Shown: positions 17,095 through 26,906, counted from the first letter of the stretch. The stretch is DNA of 64,000 nucleotides from Natronococcus sp. A-GB1 (GCF_029688845.1 NZ_JARUKW010000014.1:62001-126000); one strand, 5' to 3'. Notes: a model not told the origin generated them from the letters alone. Program-made: numbers and translations.

Positions 17095-18330
17095 ATGGGT
17101 CAAACCAGTTCTGTCGTCGACGTGCCGTTTAAGCGGGCGAAGGAAACGGTTCACCAGTACGGGCTCGGCCTCCTGTTCGCAGCGAACATCTTCGGCGCCG
17201 GTTCCGTCTACATCCTGACCGAGGCAGGACTCCTGTTCGGATACGGCCTCCTGTGGGTGTTGCCCCTCGGGCTCGGCGTCGGGCTCGTGATGCACGAAAT
17301 GTCCGCGCGCCTGGCCGCCGAGGACCGTCCGCTAATGACCTACATCAGGGACGTTCTCGGGGAGCGGACGGCGAAACCGTTCGCGTTCGGGATCTCGTTT
17401 ATCATGCAGTTCTGGAGCGTGGCCAACTACGCCCTCGCGGGGGCTGCACTCGTCTACCTCACGCCGCTGTCGAACCTGTACGTCGCGGTCATCGTCTCGG
17501 CAGCGCTGGGAATCGCACTGGTCGAACTCCGGGTCTACAGCCGGATCGAAGGCGTGATCGCGGCGCTCGTGTTCGCGATCTTCACCTCCTATCTCGTCAT
17601 CGTGGCGAACCTCCAGCCGCCCGCGACGGGCATCGCCGGCGGGTTCGTCCCCGAGATCGTCGGGGACATCGAGTACATGACGATGATTATCGCCCTGCTC
17701 GGGACGACCGTCTACTACCCGAACTTCTTCATCCAGACGAGCATGCAACACGAGAAAAACTGGGACGTCTCGCGCTACCGACGCGATCACACGGTCGGAC
17801 TGGCGGCCGTCATCGCGCTCAGTGCGACCGTGATCGTCGCAGCCGCGATCTCGATGCCCGACGCCGACCTGGCGTTTACCACGCCCGCCGAACCCCTGGT
17901 CGAGATGATCGGCGAGTGGGTCCTCGGCCTCTTCATCCTCGCGGTCGGCGCCGCCTCCTTCAGCAGCGCCACCGGAACGCTGTTTGCCGCCGGATTCATG
18001 GTGCCCCAGTCCTCGGGGATCTCGACCCAGTTCGGCGATCTGCACTTTCGGCGCACCGTCCACTTCCTGATCGGGATCTCGGTCGCGCTGGCGATTCCGA
18101 TCCTCGCCTTCACCGACTTCACGCCGGTCGACCTGGCGCTGTTGATGCCCGCGGTCAACGGCGTCGTCGGACTTCCGCTGACCGCGCTGGCGCTGTTCGC
18201 GGCCGTCCGCCGGTACTTCGACCCGTCACGGCTCGAGCAGGCGGTCTTCCTGACGGCCGTCGTCGTACTGTTCCTCACGTCGCTCGTAACGGGTGAAGAC
18301 CTCGCTCGCTCCGTCTTCGAGCTGCTGTAG
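17095..18330 (+). CDS. NRAMP-related membrane transporter lacking the canonical metal motifs
   Basis: A 411-residue protein with about 11 transmembrane helices, aligning with NRAMP transporters over FGYGLLWVLPLGLG (TM1-TM2) and SFSSATGTLFAAGF (TM7 region). In metal-transporting NRAMPs TM1 carries DPGN and TM6 carries MPH. Here the equivalent stretches read IFGAG (residues 32-36) and VYYPN (206-210), so the Asp, Asn and Met that hold the transition metal are all missing. It may move Mg, another solute, or act as a sensor. It is followed by a TauE/SafE gene in the same direction after 142 bp. A DPGN-less NRAMP outgroup is the safest name. Confidence 0.8.
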   Translation: MGQTSSVVDVPFKRAKETVHQYGLGLLFAANIFGAGSVYILTEAGLLFGYGLLWVLPLGLGVGLVMHEMSARLAAEDRPLMTYIRDVLGERTAKPFAFGISFIMQFWSVANYALAGAALVYLTPLSNLYVAVIVSAALGIALVELRVYSRIEGVIAALVFAIFTSYLVIVANLQPPATGIAGGFVPEIVGDIEYMTMIIALLGTTVYYPNFFIQTSMQHEKNWDVSRYRRDHTVGLAAVIALSATVIVAAAISMPDADLAFTTPAEPLVEMIGEWVLGLFILAVGAASFSSATGTLFAAGFMVPQSSGISTQFGDLHFRRTVHFLIGISVALAIPILAFTDFTPVDLALLMPAVNGVVGLPLTALALFAAVRRYFDPSRLEQAVFLTAVVVLFLTSLVTGEDLARSVFELL

Positions 18331-18383
18331 CGGGCGAGGACGTTCGGACGAGACTCCGGTTCGATCCGCCGTTTCTCCCACCG

Positions 18384-18417
18384 TCCGGCGTCCCATTCCG
18401 ACGGTATCGACGCCGGA
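18384..18417. terminator. 9-bp inverted repeat after the NRAMP-like gene
   Basis: TCCGGCGTC (18384-18392) and GACGCCGGA (18409-18417), perfect, with a 16-nt loop, between the NRAMP-like stop (18330) and the TauE start (18473). It may be a terminator-like stem or an operator; no T-run follows. Confidence 0.35.
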
Positions 18418-18472
18418 GATGCAATCGGAAGAGTCAGGCCTCCCGAGTTAATCGACCCGACAACGCTTCCAG

Positions 18473-19252
18473 ATGCTCGAGTTACCCTTCGGTTTCGCGC
18501 TCGCGCTACTGCTCGTCTGTATCGCCTTCTTCTCCGGGATCGGCATCACCACCATCGGACCCGGCGGCATCTTCGTGACGATCGCGCTCTACTCGCTGAC
18601 GCCCCTTCCCTCGAGCCAGGTTGCGGGCACCGCCCACGCGACGTTCATCGTCACCGGGCTGGTCGGCAGCGTTGCCTACCTCTACTCCGGCGAGATGAAA
18701 ACCGGCGAGAGCCGCGCGATCGCGATCGTCCTCAGTCTCTCGAGCGTCCTCGGCGCCCTGCTCGGTTCCCAGATCAATCCGTTAGTCTCGCGGTCGCTGT
18801 TCGGGATCCTGCTCGGCGGCGTCGCGATGACCGTCGGCGGGGTCATCCTCTACCGCGAGCGCCGGGGGTTCACGCCGATCGTCGACGTCGATCCGCTGAC
18901 CCGGGAGGGGCAGATTGCGCTCGGCGGGCTGGGGCTCGTTCTCGGGGTCGCCAGCGGCCTGCTGGGGATCGGCGGCCCCGTCCTCGCGGTGCCGGCGCTC
19001 GTGCTTGTCGGCGTCCCAATGTTGCTGGCCGTCGCGGTCGCGCAGGTCCAGTCGATCTTCATCGCGGTGTTCGCGACCGCCGGCTACGCCGTCCAGGGCG
19101 ACGTCCTCCTCCCGCTGGCGGTCGTCGTCGGGACGCCGCTGTTGCTCGGCGTCGTCGTCGGCTGGAAGATCGCTCACGTCGTCAATCCAGCGCGACTGAA
19201 GGTCGCGCTGGGCGTCGTCCTGCTCGGCGTCGGCCCGTACCTCGCGCTGTGA
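18473..19252 (+). CDS. TauE/SafE-family sulfite/anion exporter
   Basis: A 259-residue membrane protein with eight predicted helices arranged as two similar halves. TauE/SafE signatures are GIGITTIGPGGIFVTIAL near residues 22-39 and the second-half equivalent GVASGLLGIGGPVLAVPALV near 160-179. Members export sulfite, sulfoacetate or other organosulfur anions, or act as general anion permeases. The substrate here is unknown. The neighbouring NRAMP-like transporter does not clarify it. Confidence 0.92.
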   Translation: MLELPFGFALALLLVCIAFFSGIGITTIGPGGIFVTIALYSLTPLPSSQVAGTAHATFIVTGLVGSVAYLYSGEMKTGESRAIAIVLSLSSVLGALLGSQINPLVSRSLFGILLGGVAMTVGGVILYRERRGFTPIVDVDPLTREGQIALGGLGLVLGVASGLLGIGGPVLAVPALVLVGVPMLLAVAVAQVQSIFIAVFATAGYAVQGDVLLPLAVVVGTPLLLGVVVGWKIAHVVNPARLKVALGVVLLGVGPYLAL

Positions 19253-19348
19253 CCGCTCGAACCCTGGGGGTTCGGATCGGCGATTGCCCCTGTAACCTGT
19301 CGATCAGGTACCAGACTCAAGAGCGTCCCGGGCTAGTCTCCCGATATC

Positions 19349-19771
19349 ATGCCACCCCGGATCCTCGTTCCGTTCGACGGCTCCGATCCCGCTCGAGCGG
19401 CCCTCGAGTACGCAATCGAGCTGTTTTCGGACGGCGAGTTCCTCGCGTTGACCGTCGTCGACACCGCCTCACAGCCGGTGATCCCGAACGCGGCCGACGA
19501 CGCCGACGAGGAGTTCCAGGAGATTCGCGAGGAGGCCGACGAGCAACTGAGCGGTGCAGAGCGGATTGCGAACGAGCACGGCGTCTCCCTCGAGAAGCGA
19601 AGTCGAATCGGCTCGCCGGCCCAGGAAATCATCGACTGCGCCGAGGAGGGTGCGTTCGACCACGTCGTGATGGGGAGTCGCGGTCGGTCGGGCGTGACGC
19701 GACTCCTGTTGGGCAGTGTCGCGGAGGTCGTCGTCAGACACTCGCCGGTTCCGGTAACCGTCGTTCGGTGA
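19349..19771 (+). CDS. universal stress protein (UspA family)
   Basis: A 140-residue single-domain Usp. The first strand ILVPFDGSDPARAALEYA is typical, and the ATP-binding loop near the end reads GSRGRSGVTRLLLGSVAEVV (the GxxGx9GS pattern), so the protein should bind ATP. Usp proteins are cytoplasmic homodimers linked to stress and growth arrest, and haloarchaea carry many copies. The ATG at 19349 is the only plausible start. The gene lies 80 bp upstream of the SGNH-like gene, in the same direction. Confidence 0.95.
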   Translation: MPPRILVPFDGSDPARAALEYAIELFSDGEFLALTVVDTASQPVIPNAADDADEEFQEIREEADEQLSGAERIANEHGVSLEKRSRIGSPAQEIIDCAEEGAFDHVVMGSRGRSGVTRLLLGSVAEVVVRHSPVPVTVVR

Positions 19772-19851
19772 CCGCAAGCGCGTGTTGGTCGGCCAGCGGT
19801 GGCCATTGCCGGCCCAACGGACTTCCACCTCGCTCCGAAATCACCGGCAGA

Positions 19852-21099
19852 ATGCTTCCGTACGTCGTGTTAGGCGTTGCGGTACTCGTGGCAGCGGTCG
19901 GTCTCGAGCGGCTCTCCTATCGGGCGCTCGAGCGAAATCCCTCCGTCGCGACCGAGGAGTTCCCCGGGATCGATCGCGAGCTGCTAGGCAAGTTCAGCAG
20001 CTTCGACGCCGAACTGGGCTGGGTCCCCCAGCCCGACCGGGAGAAACAGAAGGACACCGGCGACCACCTCCCCGGCGAGGAGGTCCGCAGCGTCGTCACC
20101 TACTCGACCGACGAGTACGGCAGCCGCGTCTGTCGCGCGAACGATCGGGGCGAAGACGACGACGTCACGGTGTCGACCTACGGCGACTCCTACTGTTTCT
20201 GCCGGGAGGTCGACGACGACGAGACGTTCCAGCACTACCTGTCCCAGGAACTCGACACCCACGTCGCCAACTACGGCGGCGGCAACTACGGGTTAGACCA
20301 GGCACTGATGCGGATGAAACGCCAGTACCCCGAGGAGGAGACCGACTACGTCTTCGTCGTGGTCACCGCCTCCTCGATCGCCCGCATCCTCTCGGTGTGG
20401 AAACACTACCAGGAGTTCGGCAACATCTTAGCGGTCAAACCCCGCTACACACTCGAGGACGGCGCCCTGAAGCGCATCGACAGTCCGATCGAGGAGAAGG
20501 AGGACCTGCTCGATCTGGAGTCGAAGGCCGACTTCCTGCGTGAACACGACTTCCACTACGACCACTGGTTCAAACCGCACCACGCCTCGCGGCCCTACAC
20601 CGCCGACCTGCTCGACGATTCGGAGAACGTCCGCCACGCGCTCTGTGAGGGTGGAATCGAACTCGAGAAACGAACCGGGCGAGCGATCCCAGGAGTCGAC
20701 TTCGACGACGCCAAAAATCGCACCGAACTCCGGATGGAACGGCCCCGAGTTCGCTACCACGAGCGGCTGTTCGACACCCACGAGGACCTGTTCGACGCCC
20801 TGATCGGGGAGTTCGTCGACTACGCCGACGAGCAGGAGTTCACCCCGGTGTTCGTGATGGTCCAGCAGCTCCGGTACGCGAAGTACGAGGCCGAGCACGG
20901 CCCGATCTACGGCGATCTCATGGAGCGACTCGACACCGAGTACGACGATCTCGAGACGGTCGACATGGCGACTCACCTCTCGGGCGGCGGCGACGTCGAG
21001 TCGCTGTACGTCGAGCGCGGCGAGGGCGGCCACTACAGTCCGCAGACCAACAGGAAGATTGCACGGGTGCTGGCCGATATCGTCGAGGACGACCGATAG
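19852..21099 (+). CDS. membrane-anchored SGNH/GDSL-hydrolase-like protein
   Basis: A 415-residue protein with one N-terminal hydrophobic helix (residues 1-17) and a large soluble part, probably outside the cell. The block-I motif is YGDSYCF at about 107-113, an Asn/Gly block is VANYGGGNYGLDQAL at about 139-153, and the terminal HYSPQTNRKIA (about 393-403) fits the block-V histidine. Only this layout supports an SGNH assignment; an Asp three residues before the His is absent (EGGH), as in some acetyltransferase-like members. Substrate may be a surface polymer ester or acetyl group. The start is the ATG at 19852; the frame is open further upstream through the antisense of the Usp gene. Confidence 0.75.
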   Translation: MLPYVVLGVAVLVAAVGLERLSYRALERNPSVATEEFPGIDRELLGKFSSFDAELGWVPQPDREKQKDTGDHLPGEEVRSVVTYSTDEYGSRVCRANDRGEDDDVTVSTYGDSYCFCREVDDDETFQHYLSQELDTHVANYGGGNYGLDQALMRMKRQYPEEETDYVFVVVTASSIARILSVWKHYQEFGNILAVKPRYTLEDGALKRIDSPIEEKEDLLDLESKADFLREHDFHYDHWFKPHHASRPYTADLLDDSENVRHALCEGGIELEKRTGRAIPGVDFDDAKNRTELRMERPRVRYHERLFDTHEDLFDALIGEFVDYADEQEFTPVFVMVQQLRYAKYEAEHGPIYGDLMERLDTEYDDLETVDMATHLSGGGDVESLYVERGEGGHYSPQTNRKIARVLADIVEDDR

Positions 21100-21178
21100 C
21101 GACGAGTCCGAACTCGTTCACCCGGCGGTGCAGTAACCGGGGTGTCGTTGACGGGGCTCGAGTCCGTACCCCCTGAAA

Positions 21179-22231
21179 ATGCAACCGCTGTACCTCGCGC
21201 TCGGGATCGTCGTGCTGATCGCGGTCATCGTGGATATTATCTGGACGACGCTGTGGGTCGACGGCGGCTCGGGTCCGCTCTCGGGTCGGCTGACGACGGG
21301 CGTCTGGCGCGGGCTCCGGATCCTGACGGGCGATCACTCGAAGGCGCTCAGCATCGCCGGGCCGCTGATCCTCACGCTGACGCTCGCGATGTGGATCGCG
21401 CTGCTGTGGTTCGGCTGGACGTTCCTCTTCGCCGGGGGCGACACCGCACTCATCAGCCCGCAGACGGGCGAGCCCGCGGACTGGACGGGACACTTCTACT
21501 ACGTCGCCTACACCATGTTCACGAACGGAAACGGCGATTACTCGCCGACCTCGGGAACCTGGGAGATCGCGAGTTCCTTTACGACTGCGACGGGGATGGC
21601 CTTCGTCACGCTCGGCGTCTCCTATATCCTGACCGTCCTCGGCGCGGTCTCCGAGAAGCGGGCGTTCGCCAACAGCGTCACCGGGCTCGGCGAGCGAAGC
21701 GAGGAGTTCGTCCGCGCGGGCTGGAGCGACGAGAAGTTCGGCGGGCTGGACCTCCCCGTCGAGTCGCTGGCCTCGGATCTCTCCGAACTCGCGGATAAAC
21801 ACAAAGCGTACCCAATCCTTCACTACTACCACAGCGAGAAGGGCGAGCGGGCCTCGGCGATGGCCGTCCCGATCTTCGACGAGGCCATGACGCTGTTTCG
21901 CTACGGCGTCGACGACGACACCCAGCTCAACCCGGCCCTGGTCGAGAACGCCCGCTCGAGCACGGACAGCTACCTCGACACGCTCGAGACCGCCTTCATC
22001 GAACCGGCCGACGAGGTCCCCCCGCAGCCGGACCTCGAGCGACTCCGCGAGGACGATATTCCGACGGTCGACGACGGGGAGTTCGAGGACGCCGTCGCGG
22101 AGCTGACCGAGCGTCGGCGGAACCTGCTGGGCGTCGTCCAGGCTGACGCGTGGCACTGGCCGCCGATCGGCGACGACGACGACTCGGTGCCCCGTCCCGA
22201 CGACGCCGCCGAGGAGAGCGGCTCGCGATAG
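21179..22231 (+). CDS. potassium-channel-like protein with an atypical selectivity filter
   Basis: A 350-residue protein. TM segments at about 3-24, 58-84 and 128-154; the pore loop between the last two is FYYVAYTMFTNGNGDYSP (about 107-123). In ion-channel-2 family proteins the filter is TVGYGD; here it is TNGNGD (115-120), keeping T, both Gly and Asp but replacing V and Y with Asn. The C-terminal 190 residues are cytosolic, acidic and helical (HYYHSEKGERASAMAVPIFD), without an RCK Rossmann motif. It may conduct K+ with reduced selectivity, or Na+. It precedes top6B by 57 bp but is probably not functionally linked. Confidence 0.75.
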   Translation: MQPLYLALGIVVLIAVIVDIIWTTLWVDGGSGPLSGRLTTGVWRGLRILTGDHSKALSIAGPLILTLTLAMWIALLWFGWTFLFAGGDTALISPQTGEPADWTGHFYYVAYTMFTNGNGDYSPTSGTWEIASSFTTATGMAFVTLGVSYILTVLGAVSEKRAFANSVTGLGERSEEFVRAGWSDEKFGGLDLPVESLASDLSELADKHKAYPILHYYHSEKGERASAMAVPIFDEAMTLFRYGVDDDTQLNPALVENARSSTDSYLDTLETAFIEPADEVPPQPDLERLREDDIPTVDDGEFEDAVAELTERRRNLLGVVQADAWHWPPIGDDDDSVPRPDDAAEESGSR

Positions 22232-22288
22232 TTCACTTTCACCGCGGTAGCGTACGCCTTTTACCCTCGCCGTTTGTAGGGGGAGACG

Positions 22289-24742
22289 ATGACGTCGTTC
22301 CAGTCGACACTCGGCGAGGAGTCGGGGATCGCCGAGGAGCTGGCCGAGAGCCAGCAAGCGATCTCCATCGCCGAGTTCTTCGAGAAGAACAAGCACATGC
22401 TCGGCTTCGACAGCGGTGCTCGAGGCCTCGTCACGGCCGTCAAGGAAGCCGTCGACAACGCTCTGGACGCCGCCGAGGAGGCCGGTATTCTGCCGGATAT
22501 CTACGTCGAGATCGAGGAGTCGGGCGACTACTACAAACTGATCGTCGAGGACAACGGCCCCGGACTGACGAAGGAGTCGCTCCCGAAGGTCTTCGGGAAG
22601 CTGCTCTACGGATCCCGCTTTCACGCCCGCGAACAGTCCCGCGGCCAGCAGGGGATCGGTATCTCCGCGGCCGTGCTCTACTCCCAGCTGACCAGCGGGA
22701 AACCCGCGAAGATCACCAGCCGAACCCAGGGCTCGAGCGAGGCGGAGTACTTCGAACTCATCGTCGACACCGACGAGAACGAGCCCGAGATCAGCGTCGA
22801 GGAGACCACGAGCTGGGATCGTCCCCACGGCACCCGCATCGAACTCGAGATGGAGGGCAACATGCGCGCCCGCCAGCAGCTCCACGACTACGTCAAGCAC
22901 ACGGCGGTCGTCAACCCCCACGCCAGGCTCGAGCTCAAGGAACCGAACGCTCACTTCAAATTCGAACGCGGAACCGACCAGCTCCCCGAGGAAACCGAGG
23001 AGATCCGACCCCACCCTCACGGGGTCGAACTCGGCACCGTGATCAAGATGCTCTCGGCGACGGACTCCCAGACCATCTCCGGCTTTCTCCAAGAGGAGTT
23101 CACCCGCGTCGGGAAGAAGACCGCCGACTCGGTGATCGACGCGTTCCGCGACCGCCACTACGGCCGCGAGATGCGCTGGAGTTCCCCCGACGAAACCGAA
23201 GGCATCGACATCGGGGCAGCGGTTTCCGAGGCGACCGCGAACAAGGGCGCCGAGCCGACGGCCGCCTTCGCCGATGCCATCGCCGACGCCGTCGCTAACC
23301 GCGAGCGGATCGCCCACCACGAACTGCTCGACCTCGTCGCCGAGGCGGCCGACGCCGCCGAGGACGAACACGGCACGGCCTTCGGCGAGACGGTTCAGAA
23401 GAACGCCGCCGACGCGGTCTGGAACGCGCTGATCGACGCCCCCGAGGAGACCGCCGACCCCGACGAGGACGCCGTCGCGGAGTCCCGTCTCGTCACCGAC
23501 TGCTACGAGATCGCCGACGGGGCGACAAGCACCCGCAAGGACGACGACGTGATCCACGGCTTCGCGAGCCGGCTCGCGGCCAAGTTCGAGGACGAGGACG
23601 ACGAGCGCCACCGCCTCACCCGCACACAGCTCCGCGAACACGTCGACCGCGCGGCCGACCTCACCGAGGAATACGACGAGGTGTCCTTCGGCGACACCGC
23701 TCGAGAGAACGTGACCGAGGCGGTCTGGGACATGATGGTGACCGTCCCCGACGACCCGCCGCTGGTCAGAGAGCTCGCGGGCGACCGCGACGCGACGAGC
23801 GACCTCGTCGATGCGATGCGGGCGACCGACATCATGGCGCCGCCGACGCGGTGCCTCTCGCCGATCACCGACGACCTCATCCGGGCGGGCCTCGAGAAGG
23901 AGTTCGACGCCGAGTTCTACGCTGCAGCAACTCGAGACGCCGAGGTCCACTCTGGCGACCCGTTCGTCGTCGAGGCCGGTATCGCCTACGGCGGCGAGAT
24001 TCCGGCCGAGGGAAGCGCCGACGTGCTTCGCTTCGCCAACCGCGTTCCGCTGGTCTATCAGCGCGGGGCGTGTGCGACGACCGACGTCGTCAAATCGATC
24101 GGCTGGCGAAACTACGGGCTCGACCAGCCCGGCGGCTCGGGGATGCCCAACGGCCCCGCCGTCATCATGGTCCACGTCGCCTCGACGAACGTCCCGTTCA
24201 CGAGCGAGTCGAAAGACGCCGTCGCGAACGTCCCCGCGATCGAAGACGAGATCGAACTCGCGATCCGCGAGGCCGCCCGCGAACTCAAGAGCTTCCTCAG
24301 CAAGCGCCGCTCGATGGAGAAACGCCGGAAGAAACAGAACGTCCTCGGACAGATCCTCCCGGAGATGGCTGAGAAGGTCGCGGAGGTCACGGGTCGGGAG
24401 GAACCCGACATCGACGACGCCATCGCCCGCATCATGAACAACGTGCTCGTCGAGCGCCGAATCGAGGCCAACGGCGACGGTCAGGCCGTCTCCGTGGTCG
24501 TCGAGAACCATTCGAGTACGAACGAGTCGCTCGAGGTCACCGACATCGTCTCGGCCGAACCCCGCAACCTCTCGGACGGCGCGACCGCCGTCGAGATGGA
24601 CGGCGAGTGGTTCGTCAAGTGGGAACCCGAGGTATCGAGCGAGGACGAGGCCATCCTCGAGTACGAGGTCGACGACGACGCCGCGTTCGACCTCGACGTG
24701 AAGGGCGTCGAAAGCGCGAAACTCACCGTAACAAACCAATGA
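22289..24742 (+). CDS. top6B: DNA topoisomerase VI subunit B
   Basis: An 817-residue GHKL ATPase subunit of topoisomerase VI, which with Top6A decatenates and relaxes DNA. ATP site: [17 protein letters not shown] (about 50-66), VEDNGPGL (about 91-98) and [16 protein letters not shown] (about 117-132). The transducer domain occupies the C-terminal third. The protein is about 290 residues longer than the Sulfolobus enzyme because the H2TH region (about 320-495) is expanded by two similar units. These end [17 protein letters not shown] and [17 protein letters not shown]. The stop codon overlaps the top6A start (ATGA), indicating translational coupling. Confidence 0.97.
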   Translation: MTSFQSTLGEESGIAEELAESQQAISIAEFFEKNKHMLGFDSGARGLVTAVKEAVDNALDAAEEAGILPDIYVEIEESGDYYKLIVEDNGPGLTKESLPKVFGKLLYGSRFHAREQSRGQQGIGISAAVLYSQLTSGKPAKITSRTQGSSEAEYFELIVDTDENEPEISVEETTSWDRPHGTRIELEMEGNMRARQQLHDYVKHTAVVNPHARLELKEPNAHFKFERGTDQLPEETEEIRPHPHGVELGTVIKMLSATDSQTISGFLQEEFTRVGKKTADSVIDAFRDRHYGREMRWSSPDETEGIDIGAAVSEATANKGAEPTAAFADAIADAVANRERIAHHELLDLVAEAADAAEDEHGTAFGETVQKNAADAVWNALIDAPEETADPDEDAVAESRLVTDCYEIADGATSTRKDDDVIHGFASRLAAKFEDEDDERHRLTRTQLREHVDRAADLTEEYDEVSFGDTARENVTEAVWDMMVTVPDDPPLVRELAGDRDATSDLVDAMRATDIMAPPTRCLSPITDDLIRAGLEKEFDAEFYAAATRDAEVHSGDPFVVEAGIAYGGEIPAEGSADVLRFANRVPLVYQRGACATTDVVKSIGWRNYGLDQPGGSGMPNGPAVIMVHVASTNVPFTSESKDAVANVPAIEDEIELAIREAARELKSFLSKRRSMEKRRKKQNVLGQILPEMAEKVAEVTGREEPDIDDAIARIMNNVLVERRIEANGDGQAVSVVVENHSSTNESLEVTDIVSAEPRNLSDGATAVEMDGEWFVKWEPEVSSEDEAILEYEVDDDAAFDLDVKGVESAKLTVTNQ

Positions 24743-25830
24743 GTGCAGACACCGACCAGCAGGCCCGAGAACAGCTGCTCGATCTCGCCGCACAGTTCTA
24801 CGACCAGTTCGAGCTGGGCGAGATCCCCCACATGTCCGTGCCGACGCGGACGAAGAGCAACATCGAGTATGACGAGGAGAAGAACGTCTGGGTGTACGGC
24901 GACCGCGAGTCGACCCGCTCGGCGAACTCCGTTCGTGGCGCCCGCAAACTGCTCAAGGCGGTCTACACGATCGAGTTCCTCGCGAACCAGCTCGAGGAAG
25001 ATCGCTCCTCGACGCTGCGTGAACTGTACTACCTCTCGGAGAGCTGGGATAACAAAGAAGCCCAGTTCAACGATCAGGACGAATCCAACGGGCTCATCGA
25101 GGACTTGGAGATCGTCTCGGGGGTCACCCGCGAGGACTTCCACATGCGCCCGGAGGAGTCCGGCGCGACGATCATGGGGCCGCTGCACCTCCGCGAGCAG
25201 ACCCGCCGCGGCGAGCGCGAGATCCACTGCCAGGAGGACGTCGGGGAGGGCGGCTACCAGATCCCGAACAACCCGGACACGATCGAGTTCCTCGACGCCG
25301 ACGCCGACTTTATCCTCGCCGTCGAGACCGGTGGGATGCGCGATCGACTCGTCGAGAACGGGTTCGACGAGGAGTACAACGCCCTGATCGTCCACCTCAA
25401 GGGCCAGCCCGCGCGTGCGACCCGGCGGATCACGAAACGGCTCCACGACGAGCTCGACCTTCCAGTCACCGTCTTCGCCGACGGTGACCCGTGGTCGTAC
25501 CGAATCTACGGCTCGGTCGCCTACGGCTCGATCAAGTCCGCCCACCTCTCGGAGTACCTCGCGACGCCAGAAGCTCAGTACATCGGCATCCAGCCCGCCG
25601 ATATCGTCGAGTACGACCTGCCAACGGATCCGCTGTCGGACTCGGACATCAACGCCTTAGAGAGCGAACTCGAGGACCCCCGCTTCCAGACCGACTACTG
25701 GGAGGAACAGATCGAGCTCCAGCTCGAGATCGGCAAGAAGTCCGAACAGCAGTCGCTGGCGGCTCGCGGGCTCGATTTCGTGACGGAGACGTATCTCCCA
25801 GAGCGTCTCAGTGAGATGGGCGTCATCTAG
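24739..25830 (+). CDS. top6A: DNA topoisomerase VI subunit A (Spo11-like)
   Basis: A 363-residue DNA-cleaving subunit related to eukaryotic Spo11. The catalytic tyrosine is one of the pair in [11 protein letters not shown] (residues 97-98), within the 5Y-CAP winged helix. The TOPRIM domain includes FILAVETGG (metal-binding Glu) and [20 protein letters not shown] (DxD with Arg/Tyr). The start is the ATG overlapping the top6B stop by four bases. The last codons (ERLSEMGVI) are repeated almost exactly 65 bp further on, after the stop. Confidence 0.97.
   Translation: MSADTDQQAREQLLDLAAQFYDQFELGEIPHMSVPTRTKSNIEYDEEKNVWVYGDRESTRSANSVRGARKLLKAVYTIEFLANQLEEDRSSTLRELYYLSESWDNKEAQFNDQDESNGLIEDLEIVSGVTREDFHMRPEESGATIMGPLHLREQTRRGEREIHCQEDVGEGGYQIPNNPDTIEFLDADADFILAVETGGMRDRLVENGFDEEYNALIVHLKGQPARATRRITKRLHDELDLPVTVFADGDPWSYRIYGSVAYGSIKSAHLSEYLATPEAQYIGIQPADIVEYDLPTDPLSDSDINALESELEDPRFQTDYWEEQIELQLEIGKKSEQQSLAARGLDFVTETYLPERLSEMGVI
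25801..25824 (+). repeat. direct repeat, copy 1 (3' end of top6A)
   Basis: 24 nt encoding ERLSEMGV at the end of top6A; repeated at 25866-25889 with one mismatch. Confidence 0.75.
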
Positions 25831-25865
25831 ACGGTCATCGGTCCGAGGCTGGGGGAGATGTAACC

Positions 25866-25889
25866 GAGCGTCTCAGCGAGATGGGCGTC
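25866..25889 (+). repeat. direct repeat, copy 2 (echo of top6A 3' end)
   Basis: 23 of 24 bases identical to 25801-25824. Read in the same sense it continues as QVHEF without a start codon, so it looks like the remnant of a former or recombined top6A tail. Confidence 0.75.
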
Positions 25890-25902
25890 CAGGTTCACGA
25901 GT

Positions 25903-26778
25903 TCAGCGCCGGAGTTCCGTCTCTCGCTCCGTCGAACTCGAGTCCTCGATCGGGATCGTGATCTCCTCGACCGTCGGCGAGCCGTCGGCTTCCGCGTTCG
26001 CACACCGTCTGCAGTAGGCGTTTCGCCCTTCAGACAGCGTCACCGGCACGCCGAGGACGTAGAACCCCTTCCGGTAGACGCGCTCGAGCCCGCGACCGAC
26101 GGGGTCGGCACAGGCCGCACAGGGGCGGTCGTAGTCGGTGATCGACCGCTCGTCGACCGTTCTGGCCGAACCGTTCGTCGACGGGGAGCGTCGAAGTCCG
26201 AACCGGCGCCGAACGCCCGGAAACAGCCCCAGTCCGACGGTGGCGAGTCCGATCGCGGCCGCGACCAGAACCGGCGCGATCGTCGAGCCGGCGAGAAAGA
26301 CGGCCGAGCCGACGAGCGCGAGCGCGGCCGCGAGACAGCCGGCGCCGGCGACCCGGCCTACGGTCGCCCAGCTCGAGTCCGTCTCCGCTTCGTCGCTGGC
26401 CTGCTCGGCCCGCAACACCATTCGTTCGGCGTCGCCGACGTACCGGTAGGCGCCGTAGAGGGCGTTTCCCAGCCCCATCGTCCACCAGACGGTCAGCGCC
26501 GCGACGACGAGGTGGGCGTCGACGCTGCCGAAGGATCGCCGGACCATAACGACGTGGTCGCCGAAGTCGTGCTCGAGCTCCCAGCCGTCTCGCATCGCGG
26601 CCGCGACGCGTCGCTCGAGGGCGGGGCGAACGTTCGGATCCGAGGACCCGTCGTCGCTGGTGGAACGACCGCAGTCCGGACAGAAGTTCATCGACGCCTC
26701 GAGTCCCGTCCCGCAGTGAGCGCAGTACAGCCCACCGGTCGCGACCCGACTCCCTCCCCGCCGACGATCACCGCTCAT
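25903..26778 (-). CDS. zinc-ribbon membrane protein
   Basis: A 291-residue protein. Residues 19-38 form a zinc-ribbon (YCAHCGTGL then FCPDCGRS, i.e. CxxC-x13-CxxC). Next comes a conserved segment reading GWELEHDFGDHVVMVRRSFG, then about four hydrophobic segments between 88 and 190 (LVVAALTVWWTMGLGNAL, AGCLAAALALVGSAVFL, and a Val/Ala/Gly pair). A second four-cysteine cluster follows near 221-258 (CAAC ... CRRC). Two zinc-binding modules either side of a membrane domain are seen in uncharacterised haloarchaeal proteins. No enzymatic motif is recognised. It converges on top6A. Confidence 0.7.
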   Translation of the reverse strand: MSGDRRRGGSRVATGGLYCAHCGTGLEASMNFCPDCGRSTSDDGSSDPNVRPALERRVAAAMRDGWELEHDFGDHVVMVRRSFGSVDAHLVVAALTVWWTMGLGNALYGAYRYVGDAERMVLRAEQASDEAETDSSWATVGRVAGAGCLAAALALVGSAVFLAGSTIAPVLVAAAIGLATVGLGLFPGVRRRFGLRRSPSTNGSARTVDERSITDYDRPCAACADPVGRGLERVYRKGFYVLGVPVTLSEGRNAYCRRCANAEADGSPTVEEITIPIEDSSSTERETELRR

Positions 26779-26906
26779 ACTCGAGGGGAGGGCGAGGACG
26801 ACACTAACTCTTTGGAGCTATCAGTCGACGGAAACGCTCGAGGGTGCGACGAAGACCGCAGAGCGGACGGTCGGTCGCTCGGTCGTCGGTCGTCTCGACG
26901 ATCCGC

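Noticed and set aside
20918-24793. Very long minus-strand open frame (about 1290 codons) across the SGNH, channel and top6B genes
   Set aside because: It is the antisense shadow of three well-supported plus-strand genes in a high-GC genome; its composition is Arg/Val/Leu-rich and it matches no family.
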